Shown in pieces: positions 25,043 through 35,587 of a stretch of 64,000 nucleotides of DNA. The position numbers and the translations under genes were made by a program. The notes below the pieces were generated by a model, which was not told the origin of the DNA, did not search any database, and was given only the letters and a program-made list of their open reading frames with translations. The DNA is from JAEYZM01 sp943372195 (GTDB lineage: Bacteria > Bacteroidota > Bacteroidia > Sphingobacteriales > Sphingobacteriaceae). Positions within the stretch are counted from its first letter, which is position 1, and each line of letters starts with the position of its first letter. Where the stretch lies: the NCBI GenBank assembly GCA_943372195.1, contig CALRXS010000005.1, forward strand, positions 62,001 to 126,000, written 5' to 3'.

Positions 25043-27877
25043 GTGAAAAGTATTAAAAAAACATTAATTTTAAGTGCTATAATTTTAATTATCAGTGCTT
25101 TAAATCTTTCAGCCCAAACTACTCTTAAGGGTAAAATTTCAGGTAAAGTCTTCGATAAAAACAACAATGAACCTATTATTGGTTCAGTTGTGATGATTGA
25201 TGGTACTACCATTGGTGTACAAACAGATTTTGATGGTAATTACATCATCTCTAATTTGAATCCTGGTACCTACAAACTAGTTTTTAAATATGTTTCATAT
25301 GAAACTAAATCAGTTGAAGGCGTACAAGTAAGTGCTGGTAAAATTACCAACTTAAATATGGCATTAGCTGAGAATTCAAAAGCAATTCAAGAAGTAGTAG
25401 TAACTTCTACATATAAGAAAGAAAGTATTGGAGCAATGTATTCTATTCAGAAAAATAATATTGCTATTTCTGATGGTATAGCATCTGACTTGATAAAAAA
25501 ATCTCCTGATAAGAATACCTCGGATGTCTTAAAAAGAGTCAGTGGTGCTTCGGTTCAAGATAATAAGTTCGTTGTTATTCGTGGTTTGGCTGATAGATAC
25601 AATACAGCAACTATTAATAATGCAATGTTACCTAGTTCTGAACCAGATAAAAAAGCTTTCTCATTCGACATTATTCCTTCAAATCTAATCGAAAGAATAA
25701 CAATCAACAAAACAGCTTCAGCAAATTTACCAGCAGATTTCGCAGGTGGAGTTATACAAGTTATTACTAGAGATATACCAGAAGAAAGCTTTATAGATTT
25801 TTCTGTTTCATTAGGTTTCAACACTCAATCTACTTTCAAAAGATTTTTATCTAACGGTAGAGGTAAGTTTGATTATTTAGGATATGCAGATGGTGATAGA
25901 AATTTATCTGACAATTTCCCTACTTCACGTCAGAAATATGCATCATCTCCATTGGCAAAACAAATTGAGGCTACTAAATCACTAGGTAACCCTTATGGTG
26001 AACAAGAATCAATTGCATTACCAACACAGAGTTATCAGTTTACTTACGGAACTAAGAAAAATTTAAAAAATGAAGGTGTATTTGGTTCATTAGCATCTGT
26101 TACTTACAGAAATGAGCAAAGAATAAATCCGCAAGATCGTTTCGATTATGATGGTCCATTGAAGGATAATTACGTAGTTCAATACGATAACACTCAATAC
26201 AAATTCACTACTAACGTAGGAGCCTTAGCAAACTTTACTTACATGAAAGGGAATAATAAATTCTCGTTCAAAAATATCTATAATAAAGTATTTGATGAAT
26301 CTTATTTAGTTAGATCTGGTAATAACTTAAATAATTTAAATGAGATTAAATTTAATTCAAATGAACTAACACAAAAGAGTTTATTGAATTCACAAGTTGA
26401 AGGTTCACATTCAGTTACTGATAGAGATATCAAAATTAACTGGAATGTTAATTATGCATCTATTATTAGCTCACAACCTGATCTAAGAACAATATTTTAT
26501 AATAGACCTTTAGGTTCAACTCAAGATGTTGTTTATACTATGGTTGATAGAAATAGCAGAAGATTTTTTTCTGAATTAGCTGAAGATAATTACGGTGGAA
26601 ATATCAATATCTCTGTACCATTTAAATTATTTGAAAATCAACAGTCATTAAAAGTTGGTGCTTTGACATTAATGAAACAAAGAAACTTTAATGCTAGAAT
26701 TTTCAATTATGCAAAATCTAAATTTACTAATGCAGATAGTTTATTAACATTATCAATGGGTGAAATTTTTGCAGAAGAGAACATTTCTGAAAACGGATTT
26801 GTGTTAAGCGAATTCACGAACAACTCTGATGAATATTTTGCTACTTCAATGTTAAATGCTGGTTACATTATGTTTGATAATCAATTCAGTAAAAAGATAA
26901 AGATGAATTGGGGTGTCAGAATTGAATCATTCGTTCAGAATATGGATGCTGTAGATGCTACTTCAAATAAAGTAAAATCAGACAATACTTATTTAGATGT
27001 ATTACCCTCAATGAATTTCACTTATGAATTAAATGAAAAAACTAATTTGAGATTATCTGCATCTAAAACGGTATCAAGACCTGAATTTAGAGAATTAGCA
27101 CCTTTTGAATTTTACGATTTCACATCTAATAGTTCATTAGCGGGTAATCCGAATTTAAAGAGAAGTGAGAATTATAATTTTGATACAAGAATTGAACATT
27201 ACCCTAGTTCTGGTGAAGCAATGACTTTCACATTCTTCTACAAGCATTTTAATAACCCTATTGAGCAAATCGTTAACTCTAGCTCTAATGCTGACTTAAG
27301 AAGAATGACTTATGATAATGCGTTAAAAGCTAAATCAACTGGTATTGAAATCGAATTTAGAAAGAAATTAAACTTCATTTCATCAGGTTCAATATTTGAT
27401 AACATTACTTTCTATACCAATGCAGCATATATAAATTCAGAAGTTGATTTATTAAATCAAGGTGGAATTAAAAGAGCGTTACAAGGTCAATCACCTTATT
27501 TAATTAACAGCGGATTGCAGTATAACTCAAGCGATAATTTATATAGTTTAAGTTTATTGTATAATAGAGTCGGACAAAGAATAGCAACTGTTGGTTTCCA
27601 AGGTTATCCAGATATTTATGAGAATGCTAGAAATTTAGTTGACTTTCAAATTTCAAGAAAAATCATGAAGCGTAAAGCAGAAATAAAATTGAATATCTCT
27701 GACATCTTAAGTTCAAGAATTTTGAAGAACGTCGATTTATTCGATCAACGTCAAATTTTCTATCAAAACATGGATGATAACAAAGCTTTTGATGAATCTG
27801 TAGACAGAATTATCAATGACGTTAGATTTGGTACTACTATCAGCATAGGCTTCAGTTATAATTTACCATTGTTATAA
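25043..27877 (+). CDS. TonB-dependent receptor with carboxypeptidase-like regulatory domain (paralogue 1)
   Basis: A 944-residue outer-membrane receptor that uses TonB energy to import an unknown ligand. It starts at GTG 25043 with a signal peptide of about 25 residues (ending NLSAQ). Residues about 30-110 form the carboxypeptidase-D regulatory-like domain (GKVFDKNNNEPIIGSVVM), then comes the plug (SDVLKRVSGASVQDNKFVVIRGLADRY is its central region) and the barrel. The next receptor gene (29474) encodes a clear paralogue. Like that copy, it is followed by a gene for a secreted beta-helix protein, which suggests a receptor-surface protein pair different from SusCD. Confidence 0.94.
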   Translation: MKSIKKTLILSAIILIISALNLSAQTTLKGKISGKVFDKNNNEPIIGSVVMIDGTTIGVQTDFDGNYIISNLNPGTYKLVFKYVSYETKSVEGVQVSAGKITNLNMALAENSKAIQEVVVTSTYKKESIGAMYSIQKNNIAISDGIASDLIKKSPDKNTSDVLKRVSGASVQDNKFVVIRGLADRYNTATINNAMLPSSEPDKKAFSFDIIPSNLIERITINKTASANLPADFAGGVIQVITRDIPEESFIDFSVSLGFNTQSTFKRFLSNGRGKFDYLGYADGDRNLSDNFPTSRQKYASSPLAKQIEATKSLGNPYGEQESIALPTQSYQFTYGTKKNLKNEGVFGSLASVTYRNEQRINPQDRFDYDGPLKDNYVVQYDNTQYKFTTNVGALANFTYMKGNNKFSFKNIYNKVFDESYLVRSGNNLNNLNEIKFNSNELTQKSLLNSQVEGSHSVTDRDIKINWNVNYASIISSQPDLRTIFYNRPLGSTQDVVYTMVDRNSRRFFSELAEDNYGGNINISVPFKLFENQQSLKVGALTLMKQRNFNARIFNYAKSKFTNADSLLTLSMGEIFAEENISENGFVLSEFTNNSDEYFATSMLNAGYIMFDNQFSKKIKMNWGVRIESFVQNMDAVDATSNKVKSDNTYLDVLPSMNFTYELNEKTNLRLSASKTVSRPEFRELAPFEFYDFTSNSSLAGNPNLKRSENYNFDTRIEHYPSSGEAMTFTFFYKHFNNPIEQIVNSSSNADLRRMTYDNALKAKSTGIEIEFRKKLNFISSGSIFDNITFYTNAAYINSEVDLLNQGGIKRALQGQSPYLINSGLQYNSSDNLYSLSLLYNRVGQRIATVGFQGYPDIYENARNLVDFQISRKIMKRKAEIKLNISDILSSRILKNVDLFDQRQIFYQNMDDNKAFDESVDRIINDVRFGTTISIGFSYNLPLL

Positions 27878-27994
27878 TTTCATTAAGTTAATTTTAATAG
27901 TAATGCATTAATTAATCTAAACTTAACATGTTATTTAAAGTTAATTAACCTTAATACACTTACTTTGACTAAAATATTTAACAAATAGACAAAA

Positions 27995-29335
27995 ATGAAA
28001 GCTTTAAAATTTTTAGCATTAATGTTAGCCGGAACGGTAGTATTATCTTCTTGTTCAAAAGATGATGAAGGTGATGATACAACACCTACTACAGGTAACA
28101 AAGTTGTATTACAAGGTAATATTACAACTAACACAGTATTGAAAGCTACAGACACTGTAGTATTAAAAGGTTATGTTTACGTAGTAGACGGAGCTAGTAT
28201 TACATTTGAGGCTGGTACAATTGTAAAATCAGACGTTACTGAAAAAGGTGCATTAATTATCGAAAGAGGTGCAAAAATTTATGCAAATGGTACTGCAACT
28301 AGTCCGGTAGTATTTACTTCAGGTAAAGACGCAGGTTCAAGAGCTCCTGGTGATTGGGGTGGTATTATTATTTTAGGTAAAGCTACTACTAACAGATCAA
28401 CAGAGCCTACAATTGAAGGTGGTGTTGGACGTGCTTATGGTGGTACTAATGATAATGATAATTCAGGTTCTATGACTTATGTTAGAATTGAATATCCTGG
28501 TATCGCTGCTCAACCGGGTTCTGAAATCAACGGATTAACTTTCGGTGGTGTTGGTAGTGCAACAGTTATTGAAAACATTCAAGTTGTTTATTCTAATGAT
28601 GACGCTTTTGAGTTCTTCGGAGGAACAGTTAATGCTAAGCGCTTAATCGCTTACGGTACTGCTGACGATGATTTCGATTTCGATTTTGGTTATAGAGGTA
28701 AAGTACAATATGCAATCTCATTCAGAGACCCTGCTTTCGTTGACGGTGGTGACGCTGGTAATGGTATCGAGTGCGATAATGATGGTGCTGCTTCTACTGC
28801 TACACCTTACACTAAACCAGTTTTATCAAACGTTACTTTTGTAGGTCCGAATGGTGCTGCAAACACTGCTGCTAACCATAACTACGCTAATCGTTGGAGA
28901 AGAAATACAAGATTTGAATTACATAACTCTTTATTATTAGGTTATGCAAAAGCAGGTTTCTGTGTTGATGGTGCTGGTACAGCAACAGCTTACAACAGTG
29001 GTGAGTCTATGTTCAAAAATAACTTAGTACACGCAATCACTAAACCATACTTAAGCAGAGATAATTCAATCTTTACAGATTCTACTTTAGCTGTAAAAGC
29101 TACTGCTGATGGTAATGTTTTATTAGCTAGTGCAGCTACTGCACAATTAGCTAATATCTCAAACTTAAATGCTCCTAACTTTATGCCTGCTACTGGCTCA
29201 CCTGCTTTAACTGGTGCTTCATTCACAGGTCTTGATGGGTCATTCTTTACTACTACAACTTTCAGAGGTGCTATGGGTACTACTGACTGGACACAAGGTT
29301 GGACAAACTGGAATCCACAGACAAAAGTTTATTAA
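27995..29335 (+). CDS. Surface lipoprotein with single right-handed beta-helix-like domain
   Basis: A 446-residue lipoprotein (lipobox LSSC, Cys19, followed by acidic SKDDEGDDT) partner of the receptor upstream. The mature part has short repeating strands typical of parallel beta-helices, with motifs DWGGIIILGKA, MTYVRIEYPG, EINGLTFGGVG, YSNDDAFEFFGGTVNAKRLIAY and an aspartate-rich DDDFDFDFGY, which could bind cations. The same motifs occur twice in the protein at 32402. The family is widespread in Bacteroidota but I know no proven function. The 117-base gap before it may hold its own promoter (TTACTTTG near 27959). Confidence 0.85.
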   Translation: MKALKFLALMLAGTVVLSSCSKDDEGDDTTPTTGNKVVLQGNITTNTVLKATDTVVLKGYVYVVDGASITFEAGTIVKSDVTEKGALIIERGAKIYANGTATSPVVFTSGKDAGSRAPGDWGGIIILGKATTNRSTEPTIEGGVGRAYGGTNDNDNSGSMTYVRIEYPGIAAQPGSEINGLTFGGVGSATVIENIQVVYSNDDAFEFFGGTVNAKRLIAYGTADDDFDFDFGYRGKVQYAISFRDPAFVDGGDAGNGIECDNDGAASTATPYTKPVLSNVTFVGPNGAANTAANHNYANRWRRNTRFELHNSLLLGYAKAGFCVDGAGTATAYNSGESMFKNNLVHAITKPYLSRDNSIFTDSTLAVKATADGNVLLASAATAQLANISNLNAPNFMPATGSPALTGASFTGLDGSFFTTTTFRGAMGTTDWTQGWTNWNPQTKVY

Positions 29336-29358
29336 TACTAATATTGTAAATTGAGTTA

Positions 29359-29392
29359 AAGCCTGGCGAAGAAATTCGTCGGGCTTTTTTTG
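29359..29392 (+). terminator. Terminator after the first beta-helix gene
   Basis: A stem AAGCCtGgCGAA with TTCGtCgGGCTT around GAAA is followed by seven T, 24 bases after the stop codon. It separates the two receptor/beta-helix pairs into transcription units. Confidence 0.85.
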
Positions 29393-29473
29393 TTTTTTAA
29401 AACTCGATTGATGATATTAAATTAATAATTACTTAATGTTAGGTATATAATTTAGATTTTTAAACTAAACTAA

Positions 29474-32296
29474 ATGAATAAGTTTTTCTTCTATTTTATA
29501 TTCCTTTTTATACCTCAACTTTTACTTGCACAAGACAAACCAGCTACAGGTAAAATTATTGGTAAAGTTGTTGATAAATCTAATAATGAACCAATCATCG
29601 GACTTGTTATAATTATAGATGGTACTACCAATGGTGTTCAAACTAATTTCGACGGTCAATACGAATTTAAAAATTTGAAACCTGGTACATATAAATTAGT
29701 ATTTAAATATATTTCTTATAATACTAAAATAGTTGATGGTGTAATTGTTAATGAAGGTAAATCAACTACATTAAATGTCAATATGGAAGAACAAGGCAAG
29801 CAATTACAAGAAGTAGTTATTACCTCATCTTTTAAAAAGGAAAGCTTAGGAACTCTTTATACTATTCAAAAAAACAATATTGCTATTTCTGATGGAGTTT
29901 CTTCTGACATTATTAAAAAATCTCCTGATAGAAATACTAGTGAAGTGCTCAGAAGAGTTAGTGGAGCTAGTATTCAAGATAATAAATTTGTAGTTATTAG
30001 AGGACTAAGCGACAGATATAATGTTGCATTAATAAATGGTTCTCCATTGCCTAGTACAGAACCAGATAAAAGAGCATTTTCTTTTGATATTTTCCCTGCA
30101 AATTTATTAGATAACATGACAGTCACTAAAGCCGCTACACCAGATTTGCCTGGTGATTTTGCAGGTGGTGTTATTCAACTTAACACAAAAGATTTTCCAG
30201 AAGAAGAATTTTTCAATGTAAACATTGGACTTTCAATAAATAGTTTTACTAATGGGAAGAAATTTATTCAAAATAGCACAAAAGGTAAGTATGATTTTTT
30301 AGGCATAGATGATGGTACAAGGGCGATACCTGATGGTGTACCAGCTGAGGAAAATTATCCGACAAATGCTAAAAAAGCTGCTGAACTTTCTAAGTTGTTT
30401 AAAAATGATTGGGGCTATGAAGATAATAAAACAGCTTTGCCAGGTGGTAGTTTTCAGATTTTACACGGTAATAAAACTAAAATTAAATCTAAAGACTTCG
30501 GTTTCGTTTATGGTTTAACTTATAGTAACTCACAAAGAATTAATCAAATTGAAAGACAAGATTTTGATTTTTCTATAGGTAAACGATTTTCTTTTATAGA
30601 TGATAATTATAGGAATAATATTTCTATAGGATCCTTAATTAATTTATCTTATCAGACAGGTAAAAATTCAAAAGTTTCATTGAAAAATATATTTAATATC
30701 AATAGTGATATTAGTACGATTATTAGAAATGGTTATAATTTTGAAGACAATACGCCAGATACAGTAAGAATTAAAGGGTATAACTATGAATTCTCAAGTA
30801 AAAAGTTAATATCATCTCAACTTAATTACGAGAAAAATTTCACAAAATCTGATATTAAATGGAAGTCTACATTTGGCTTTAGTAGAATTGATAGAGATGA
30901 ACCAGATGCTAGATCATTGCAATATAGTAACAACATTACACAATCACCCGATGCTCCGTTATTAGCACAAATAAATTTTACACCCGATAAAAATGCTCGT
31001 AAATTTTATTCAAAATTAAACGAAAATACTTACTCATTCGGTTCTGACCTTATAATTCCTTTCAATATTTTAAAATCAAAACAATCTGCTAAAATTGGAG
31101 TATTTGCTTTAAAAAGAGAACGTGATTTTGCAGCAAGATTTTTCGGTTACAAACGCCAAGGTTTCCCAATTTCTGATTCAGTATTATCTCTAAGTCCGAA
31201 TTATCTATTTGACATATCTAATCTTGCAGATTCAACAAAATTACCATTAAGAGGTTTTATTCTTGAAGATATTACCAACCCTACAGCTAGATATACTGCA
31301 CAAAATAATTTACAATCAGCATATTTAATGTTTGATAATAGAATATTTAAAAAACTAAGATTTGTTTGGGGTGCAAGAGTAGAGGCTAATAGAATTCAAT
31401 TACAATCCCCTGGCGATACGATTGAATTAAATATTTATAATGTTGATATATTACCTTCTGTTAACTTGACATATAATTTAACGGAAAAAATGAATTTAAG
31501 GGTTGCCTATTCTAAAACAGTTTCAAGACCAGAATTTAGAGAATTAGCCACTTTTGAATATGAAGATTTTATTACTAATACTCTTATCCAAGGAAACCCG
31601 AACATTAAACGTGCATTGATTTATAACTATGATCTTCGTTGGGAAATTTATCCAAGAGCTGGTGAGGTTATTTCTGTTACAACTTTTTACAAGAATTTTA
31701 TCAATCCAATTGAACAAGTGTATTTAGGTGGTAGCAATAAAACAAAAACATTTCAAAATGTCAACGAAGCAAAAAATTATGGATTAGAATTAGAATTTAG
31801 AAAGAAGTTGAATTTCTTTAATGCTTTTAACGCTACTGCTTGGGAGAAATGGGATAATTTTGTTTTTTATGCAAACACTTCATTTATTAGTTCAATTGTA
31901 GATTTGAGAGGCAACCTTAATGCTGCAGATTCAATTAGGCCTTTACAAGGTCAATCGCCATATATTGTAAATGCAGGACTTCTATATTCTGATCCGACAA
32001 CTGGATATAATGTGAGTATTTTATATAATGTAATTGGTAGAAGAATAATTGAGGCTGGATTCTTAGGGTATGATAACGTTTGGGAAGCACCAAGAAATTT
32101 AATTGATGCACAAATTTCAAAAGTGTTTAATGATAAATTTGAAGTGAAAATAAATATTTCAGATATTTTAAATCAGAAAAGAATATATTATCAAGATATT
32201 GATAAGGATGAAAAATTTGATGAGAAAAAAGATAATAAAATAATTTCTACAAACTGGGGAACTACCTATTCATTCTCATTTGCATATAAATTTTAA
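29474..32296 (+). CDS. TonB-dependent receptor with carboxypeptidase-like regulatory domain (paralogue 2)
   Basis: A 940-residue outer-membrane receptor and paralogue of the one at 25043: the regulatory domain (GKVVDKSNNEPIIGLVII), the plug (SEVLRRVSGASIQDNKFVVIRG) and barrel segments such as TVSRPEFRELATFEYEDF and QSPYIVNAGLLYS align along the whole length. A signal peptide of about 19 residues ends LLLAQ. It is followed after 105 bases by the long T9SS-sorted beta-helix protein. Divergence in the extracellular barrel parts suggests different ligands for the two copies. Confidence 0.94.
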   Translation: MNKFFFYFIFLFIPQLLLAQDKPATGKIIGKVVDKSNNEPIIGLVIIIDGTTNGVQTNFDGQYEFKNLKPGTYKLVFKYISYNTKIVDGVIVNEGKSTTLNVNMEEQGKQLQEVVITSSFKKESLGTLYTIQKNNIAISDGVSSDIIKKSPDRNTSEVLRRVSGASIQDNKFVVIRGLSDRYNVALINGSPLPSTEPDKRAFSFDIFPANLLDNMTVTKAATPDLPGDFAGGVIQLNTKDFPEEEFFNVNIGLSINSFTNGKKFIQNSTKGKYDFLGIDDGTRAIPDGVPAEENYPTNAKKAAELSKLFKNDWGYEDNKTALPGGSFQILHGNKTKIKSKDFGFVYGLTYSNSQRINQIERQDFDFSIGKRFSFIDDNYRNNISIGSLINLSYQTGKNSKVSLKNIFNINSDISTIIRNGYNFEDNTPDTVRIKGYNYEFSSKKLISSQLNYEKNFTKSDIKWKSTFGFSRIDRDEPDARSLQYSNNITQSPDAPLLAQINFTPDKNARKFYSKLNENTYSFGSDLIIPFNILKSKQSAKIGVFALKRERDFAARFFGYKRQGFPISDSVLSLSPNYLFDISNLADSTKLPLRGFILEDITNPTARYTAQNNLQSAYLMFDNRIFKKLRFVWGARVEANRIQLQSPGDTIELNIYNVDILPSVNLTYNLTEKMNLRVAYSKTVSRPEFRELATFEYEDFITNTLIQGNPNIKRALIYNYDLRWEIYPRAGEVISVTTFYKNFINPIEQVYLGGSNKTKTFQNVNEAKNYGLELEFRKKLNFFNAFNATAWEKWDNFVFYANTSFISSIVDLRGNLNAADSIRPLQGQSPYIVNAGLLYSDPTTGYNVSILYNVIGRRIIEAGFLGYDNVWEAPRNLIDAQISKVFNDKFEVKINISDILNQKRIYYQDIDKDEKFDEKKDNKIISTNWGTTYSFSFAYKF

Positions 32297-32401
32297 AACA
32301 ATTATTTATATACAATCAGCATTAAATATATACATAAATAACTATGTTTTAACATAGCGGTAATATTGAAAAATTAGTTTTGATGAAAATAAATATCAGT
32401 C

Positions 32402-35400
32402 ATGAAGAAACTAATACTTTCACTAATTACATTGATTTCAGTAGCGTTTGTATCTGATGCTTTAGCACAGATTACTACAGTCTCTGGTCATATTACGTCT
32501 AATACAACGTGGACAAACGATAAAATTTATCGATTAGATGGTTTTGTTTATGTTGATTCAAATGCAACTTTGACAATTCAACCTGGAACTGTTATAAGAG
32601 GTATTAAATCTACTAAGGGTTCCTTAATTGTAACACGTGGTGGTAAATTAATCGCAGATGGTACGAAACAATTGCCAATTGTTTTTACATCTGATGAAGC
32701 TCCAGGTACTAGAACTTATGGAGATTGGGGTGGACTTATTATATTAGGTTCAGCGCCTATTAATCCGGTTGGTGGTCAATCTGTCATCGAAGGTGGAGTA
32801 AACAATGCAAATGGAGATGGCCAGTTTGGTGGATCTAATGCAAATGATAATTCAGGTATATTAAGATACGTAAGAATTGAATATGCAGGTATACCTTTTT
32901 CTGCTAACAATGAGATTAATGGATTAACACTAGGTGGTGTTGGTAGAGGTACAATCATCGATTACGTTATGGTAGCATTTTCTGGTGATGATTCTTTCGA
33001 ATGGTTTGGCGGTACAGTTAACGCAAAACACTTAATTGCTTACAAAGGTGTTGATGATGATTTTGATACAGATTTCGGATTTGTTGGTAATATTCAATTC
33101 GGATTAATTATTAGAGATAAAGATGTTGCTGATCAAGCTGGTGATTCAAATGGTTTTGAATCAGATAATGATAATACAGGAACAAATCAAGCTACTCCAA
33201 AAACAATTGCTAATTTTTCAAACATTACTTTAGTTGGACCAAAAGCTGATGCGAATACTGTTATCAATTCTAAATATAATAATGCTTTGAGAATCCGCAG
33301 AAACTCTGGATGCTCAGCATTTAACTCATTATTTTTTGGATTTACAAATGGTTTATACATTGAAGGAGATTCTTCTTCTAATAATGCAATTACAAATCAG
33401 TTAAGATTTAAAAATAATATCATTGCAGGTTGTGCTACACCACTAAGAAAAAATGTTACTAGTTTTGATATTGATGCTTGGTATAATACAACTGGTTTTA
33501 ACAATACAACTTTAACAAATAACAGTGATTTATTATTAACCGCTGCTTATGCTGCAGTTCCAAATTGTTTACCTGCATCGGGTTCACCAGCATTAACAGG
33601 TGCTGATTTCTCTGATTCTAGATTGACAAATTCTTTCTTTACTACAACAACCTATAAAGGAGCGTTTGGTAGTGAAGATTGGACATTAGGTTGGACAAGT
33701 TGGGATCCACAAAATAATAATTACCAATCTGTAACTCCAATTGCTGATTTTACTAAATCAATAAATAGAGATAGAGTATCTTTTACGAATAAATCTCAAA
33801 AAGCTACTTCTTATACTTGGAATTTCGGTGATAATACTGCAGTTTCAAACGAAACTAATCCAGTACATTTATATAATGCACTTGGCAATTATATCGTTAC
33901 TCTTACAGCAACTAACGGTCTAAATAATGTTGTGTTTACAGATACTGTAAAAATTACAGAATTACCAGTTAATGCTCAATTACAAGTTGTATCAGGACAT
34001 ATAACTTCTAATACAACTTGGACAAGTGATAAAATTTATAGATTAGATGGTTTTGTTTATGTTGATTCTAATGCAACATTAACAATTCAACCAGGTACAA
34101 TTATCAGAGGTATTAAATCAACCAAAGGGTCTTTAATTGTAACTAGAGGTGGTAAATTAATTGCAAACGGAACAAAATTAAATCCAATTGTATTTACATC
34201 TGATGAACAAGCAGGAAACAGAACTTATGGAGATTGGGGAGGCTTAATTATTTTAGGTTCTGCACCAGTTAATCCGGTTGGTGGCCAAGCTATAATTGAA
34301 GGTGGAGTAAATAATGCTAATGGAGACGGTCAATATGGTGGTCAAAATTCAACAGATAGTTCAGGTGTAATCAGATATGTTCGAATTGAATATGCTGGTA
34401 TTCCTTTCTCTGCTAACAATGAGATTAATGGTTTAACATTAGGTGGTGTTGGTAGTAAAACAGTTATTGAATACGTAATGGTTTCTTACTCTGGCGATGA
34501 TGCTTTTGAATGGTTCGGTGGAACTGTAAATGCGAAATATTTAATTTCTTACAAAGGAGTTGACGATGACTTTGATACTGACTTTGGATATAAAGGTAAT
34601 GTTCAATTCGGACTTGTAGTAAGAGATAAAGATGTTGCAGATCAAGCTGGTGATTCTAATGGTTTCGAATCCGATAATGATAATACAGGTACAAATCAAG
34701 CTAGACCTAAAACAATTCCTAATTTCTCTAACATTACAGTTGTAGGCCCTAAGCAAGATGCATCTACAGTTATTAACTCTAAGTATAATAATGTTTTAAG
34801 AATAAGAAGAAATTCTGCTTGTTCAGCATTCAACTCAGTGTTCATGGGATTCCCAGTGGGTTTATACATTGAAGGTGATTCATCATCTAATAATGCAACT
34901 ACTGATCAATTATTATTTAAAAATAATATCATTGCAGGTTGCGCAACTCCATTAAAGAAAAATACTGCAAGTTTTGATATCAATGCTTGGTTTAATACTG
35001 CTTCTTTTGGAAACTCTACGTTAACTAACAATAGTGATTTGCAATTAACATCTCCTTATGCTGATGTGCCAAATTGTGTTCCTACAGCTGGTTCGCCTGT
35101 TTTAACTGGAGCAAGTTTCGCTGATTCTCGTTTATCAAATGGATTCTTTACTACAACTACTTTTAAAGGTGCTTTTGGTACTGAAGACTGGACACAAGGT
35201 TGGGCTAATTGGAATCCTCAAAATAATAACTATAGCTTTATTCCAACAGGTATAGCAACGCAAAAAAATATTGAGAGACTATTAGTTTATCCTAACCCAT
35301 CTTCAAGCGAAGTAACAATTAGTTTTGATCTTGAAACGTCTAACAATATTTCTATCAAAGTTTATAATATTCAAGGAAAAGAAATCTTGACATTAGTTAA

Positions 35401-35530
35401 CAATCGCCAATTCAATGCTGGTGCGAATCAAGTAAATTTAAATGTCTCTGAGTTTAACAATGGATTATATATTGTTAAAGTAATCGGTGACAATGTAAAT
35501 AGTTCGACTAGAATTTCAGTGATTAAATAA
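32402..35530 (+). CDS. T9SS-secreted protein with two beta-helix domains and a PKD linker
   Basis: A 1042-residue surface protein. Signal peptide residues 1-23; beta-helix domain A about 24-440; PKD domain about 445-520 (YTWNFGDNTAVSNETNPVHLY); beta-helix domain B about 527-945, a close copy of A; T9SS type A sorting domain from about 956 (LLVYPNPSSSE to the C-terminus). Each helix domain matches the single-domain lipoprotein at 27995. Export through the outer membrane by T9SS with C-terminal cleavage is expected. It is paired with the receptor at 29474. The domain repeat is visible at DNA level, with many synonymous differences. Confidence 0.92.
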   Translation: MKKLILSLITLISVAFVSDALAQITTVSGHITSNTTWTNDKIYRLDGFVYVDSNATLTIQPGTVIRGIKSTKGSLIVTRGGKLIADGTKQLPIVFTSDEAPGTRTYGDWGGLIILGSAPINPVGGQSVIEGGVNNANGDGQFGGSNANDNSGILRYVRIEYAGIPFSANNEINGLTLGGVGRGTIIDYVMVAFSGDDSFEWFGGTVNAKHLIAYKGVDDDFDTDFGFVGNIQFGLIIRDKDVADQAGDSNGFESDNDNTGTNQATPKTIANFSNITLVGPKADANTVINSKYNNALRIRRNSGCSAFNSLFFGFTNGLYIEGDSSSNNAITNQLRFKNNIIAGCATPLRKNVTSFDIDAWYNTTGFNNTTLTNNSDLLLTAAYAAVPNCLPASGSPALTGADFSDSRLTNSFFTTTTYKGAFGSEDWTLGWTSWDPQNNNYQSVTPIADFTKSINRDRVSFTNKSQKATSYTWNFGDNTAVSNETNPVHLYNALGNYIVTLTATNGLNNVVFTDTVKITELPVNAQLQVVSGHITSNTTWTSDKIYRLDGFVYVDSNATLTIQPGTIIRGIKSTKGSLIVTRGGKLIANGTKLNPIVFTSDEQAGNRTYGDWGGLIILGSAPVNPVGGQAIIEGGVNNANGDGQYGGQNSTDSSGVIRYVRIEYAGIPFSANNEINGLTLGGVGSKTVIEYVMVSYSGDDAFEWFGGTVNAKYLISYKGVDDDFDTDFGYKGNVQFGLVVRDKDVADQAGDSNGFESDNDNTGTNQARPKTIPNFSNITVVGPKQDASTVINSKYNNVLRIRRNSACSAFNSVFMGFPVGLYIEGDSSSNNATTDQLLFKNNIIAGCATPLKKNTASFDINAWFNTASFGNSTLTNNSDLQLTSPYADVPNCVPTAGSPVLTGASFADSRLSNGFFTTTTFKGAFGTEDWTQGWANWNPQNNNYSFIPTGIATQKNIERLLVYPNPSSSEVTISFDLETSNNISIKVYNIQGKEILTLVNNRQFNAGANQVNLNVSEFNNGLYIVKVIGDNVNSSTRISVIK

Positions 35531-35544
35531 ATAATACTTTTTAA

Positions 35545-35580
35545 AAAAAAAGCTCCGATTTTCGGAGCTTTTTTTTTTGT
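35545..35580. terminator. Bidirectional terminator between the beta-helix gene and olsF
   Basis: The stem AAAGCTCCGA/TCGGAGCTTT with a short T loop is flanked by an A tract and ten T, between two convergent genes. Confidence 0.92.
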
Positions 35581-35587
35581 CATATAA

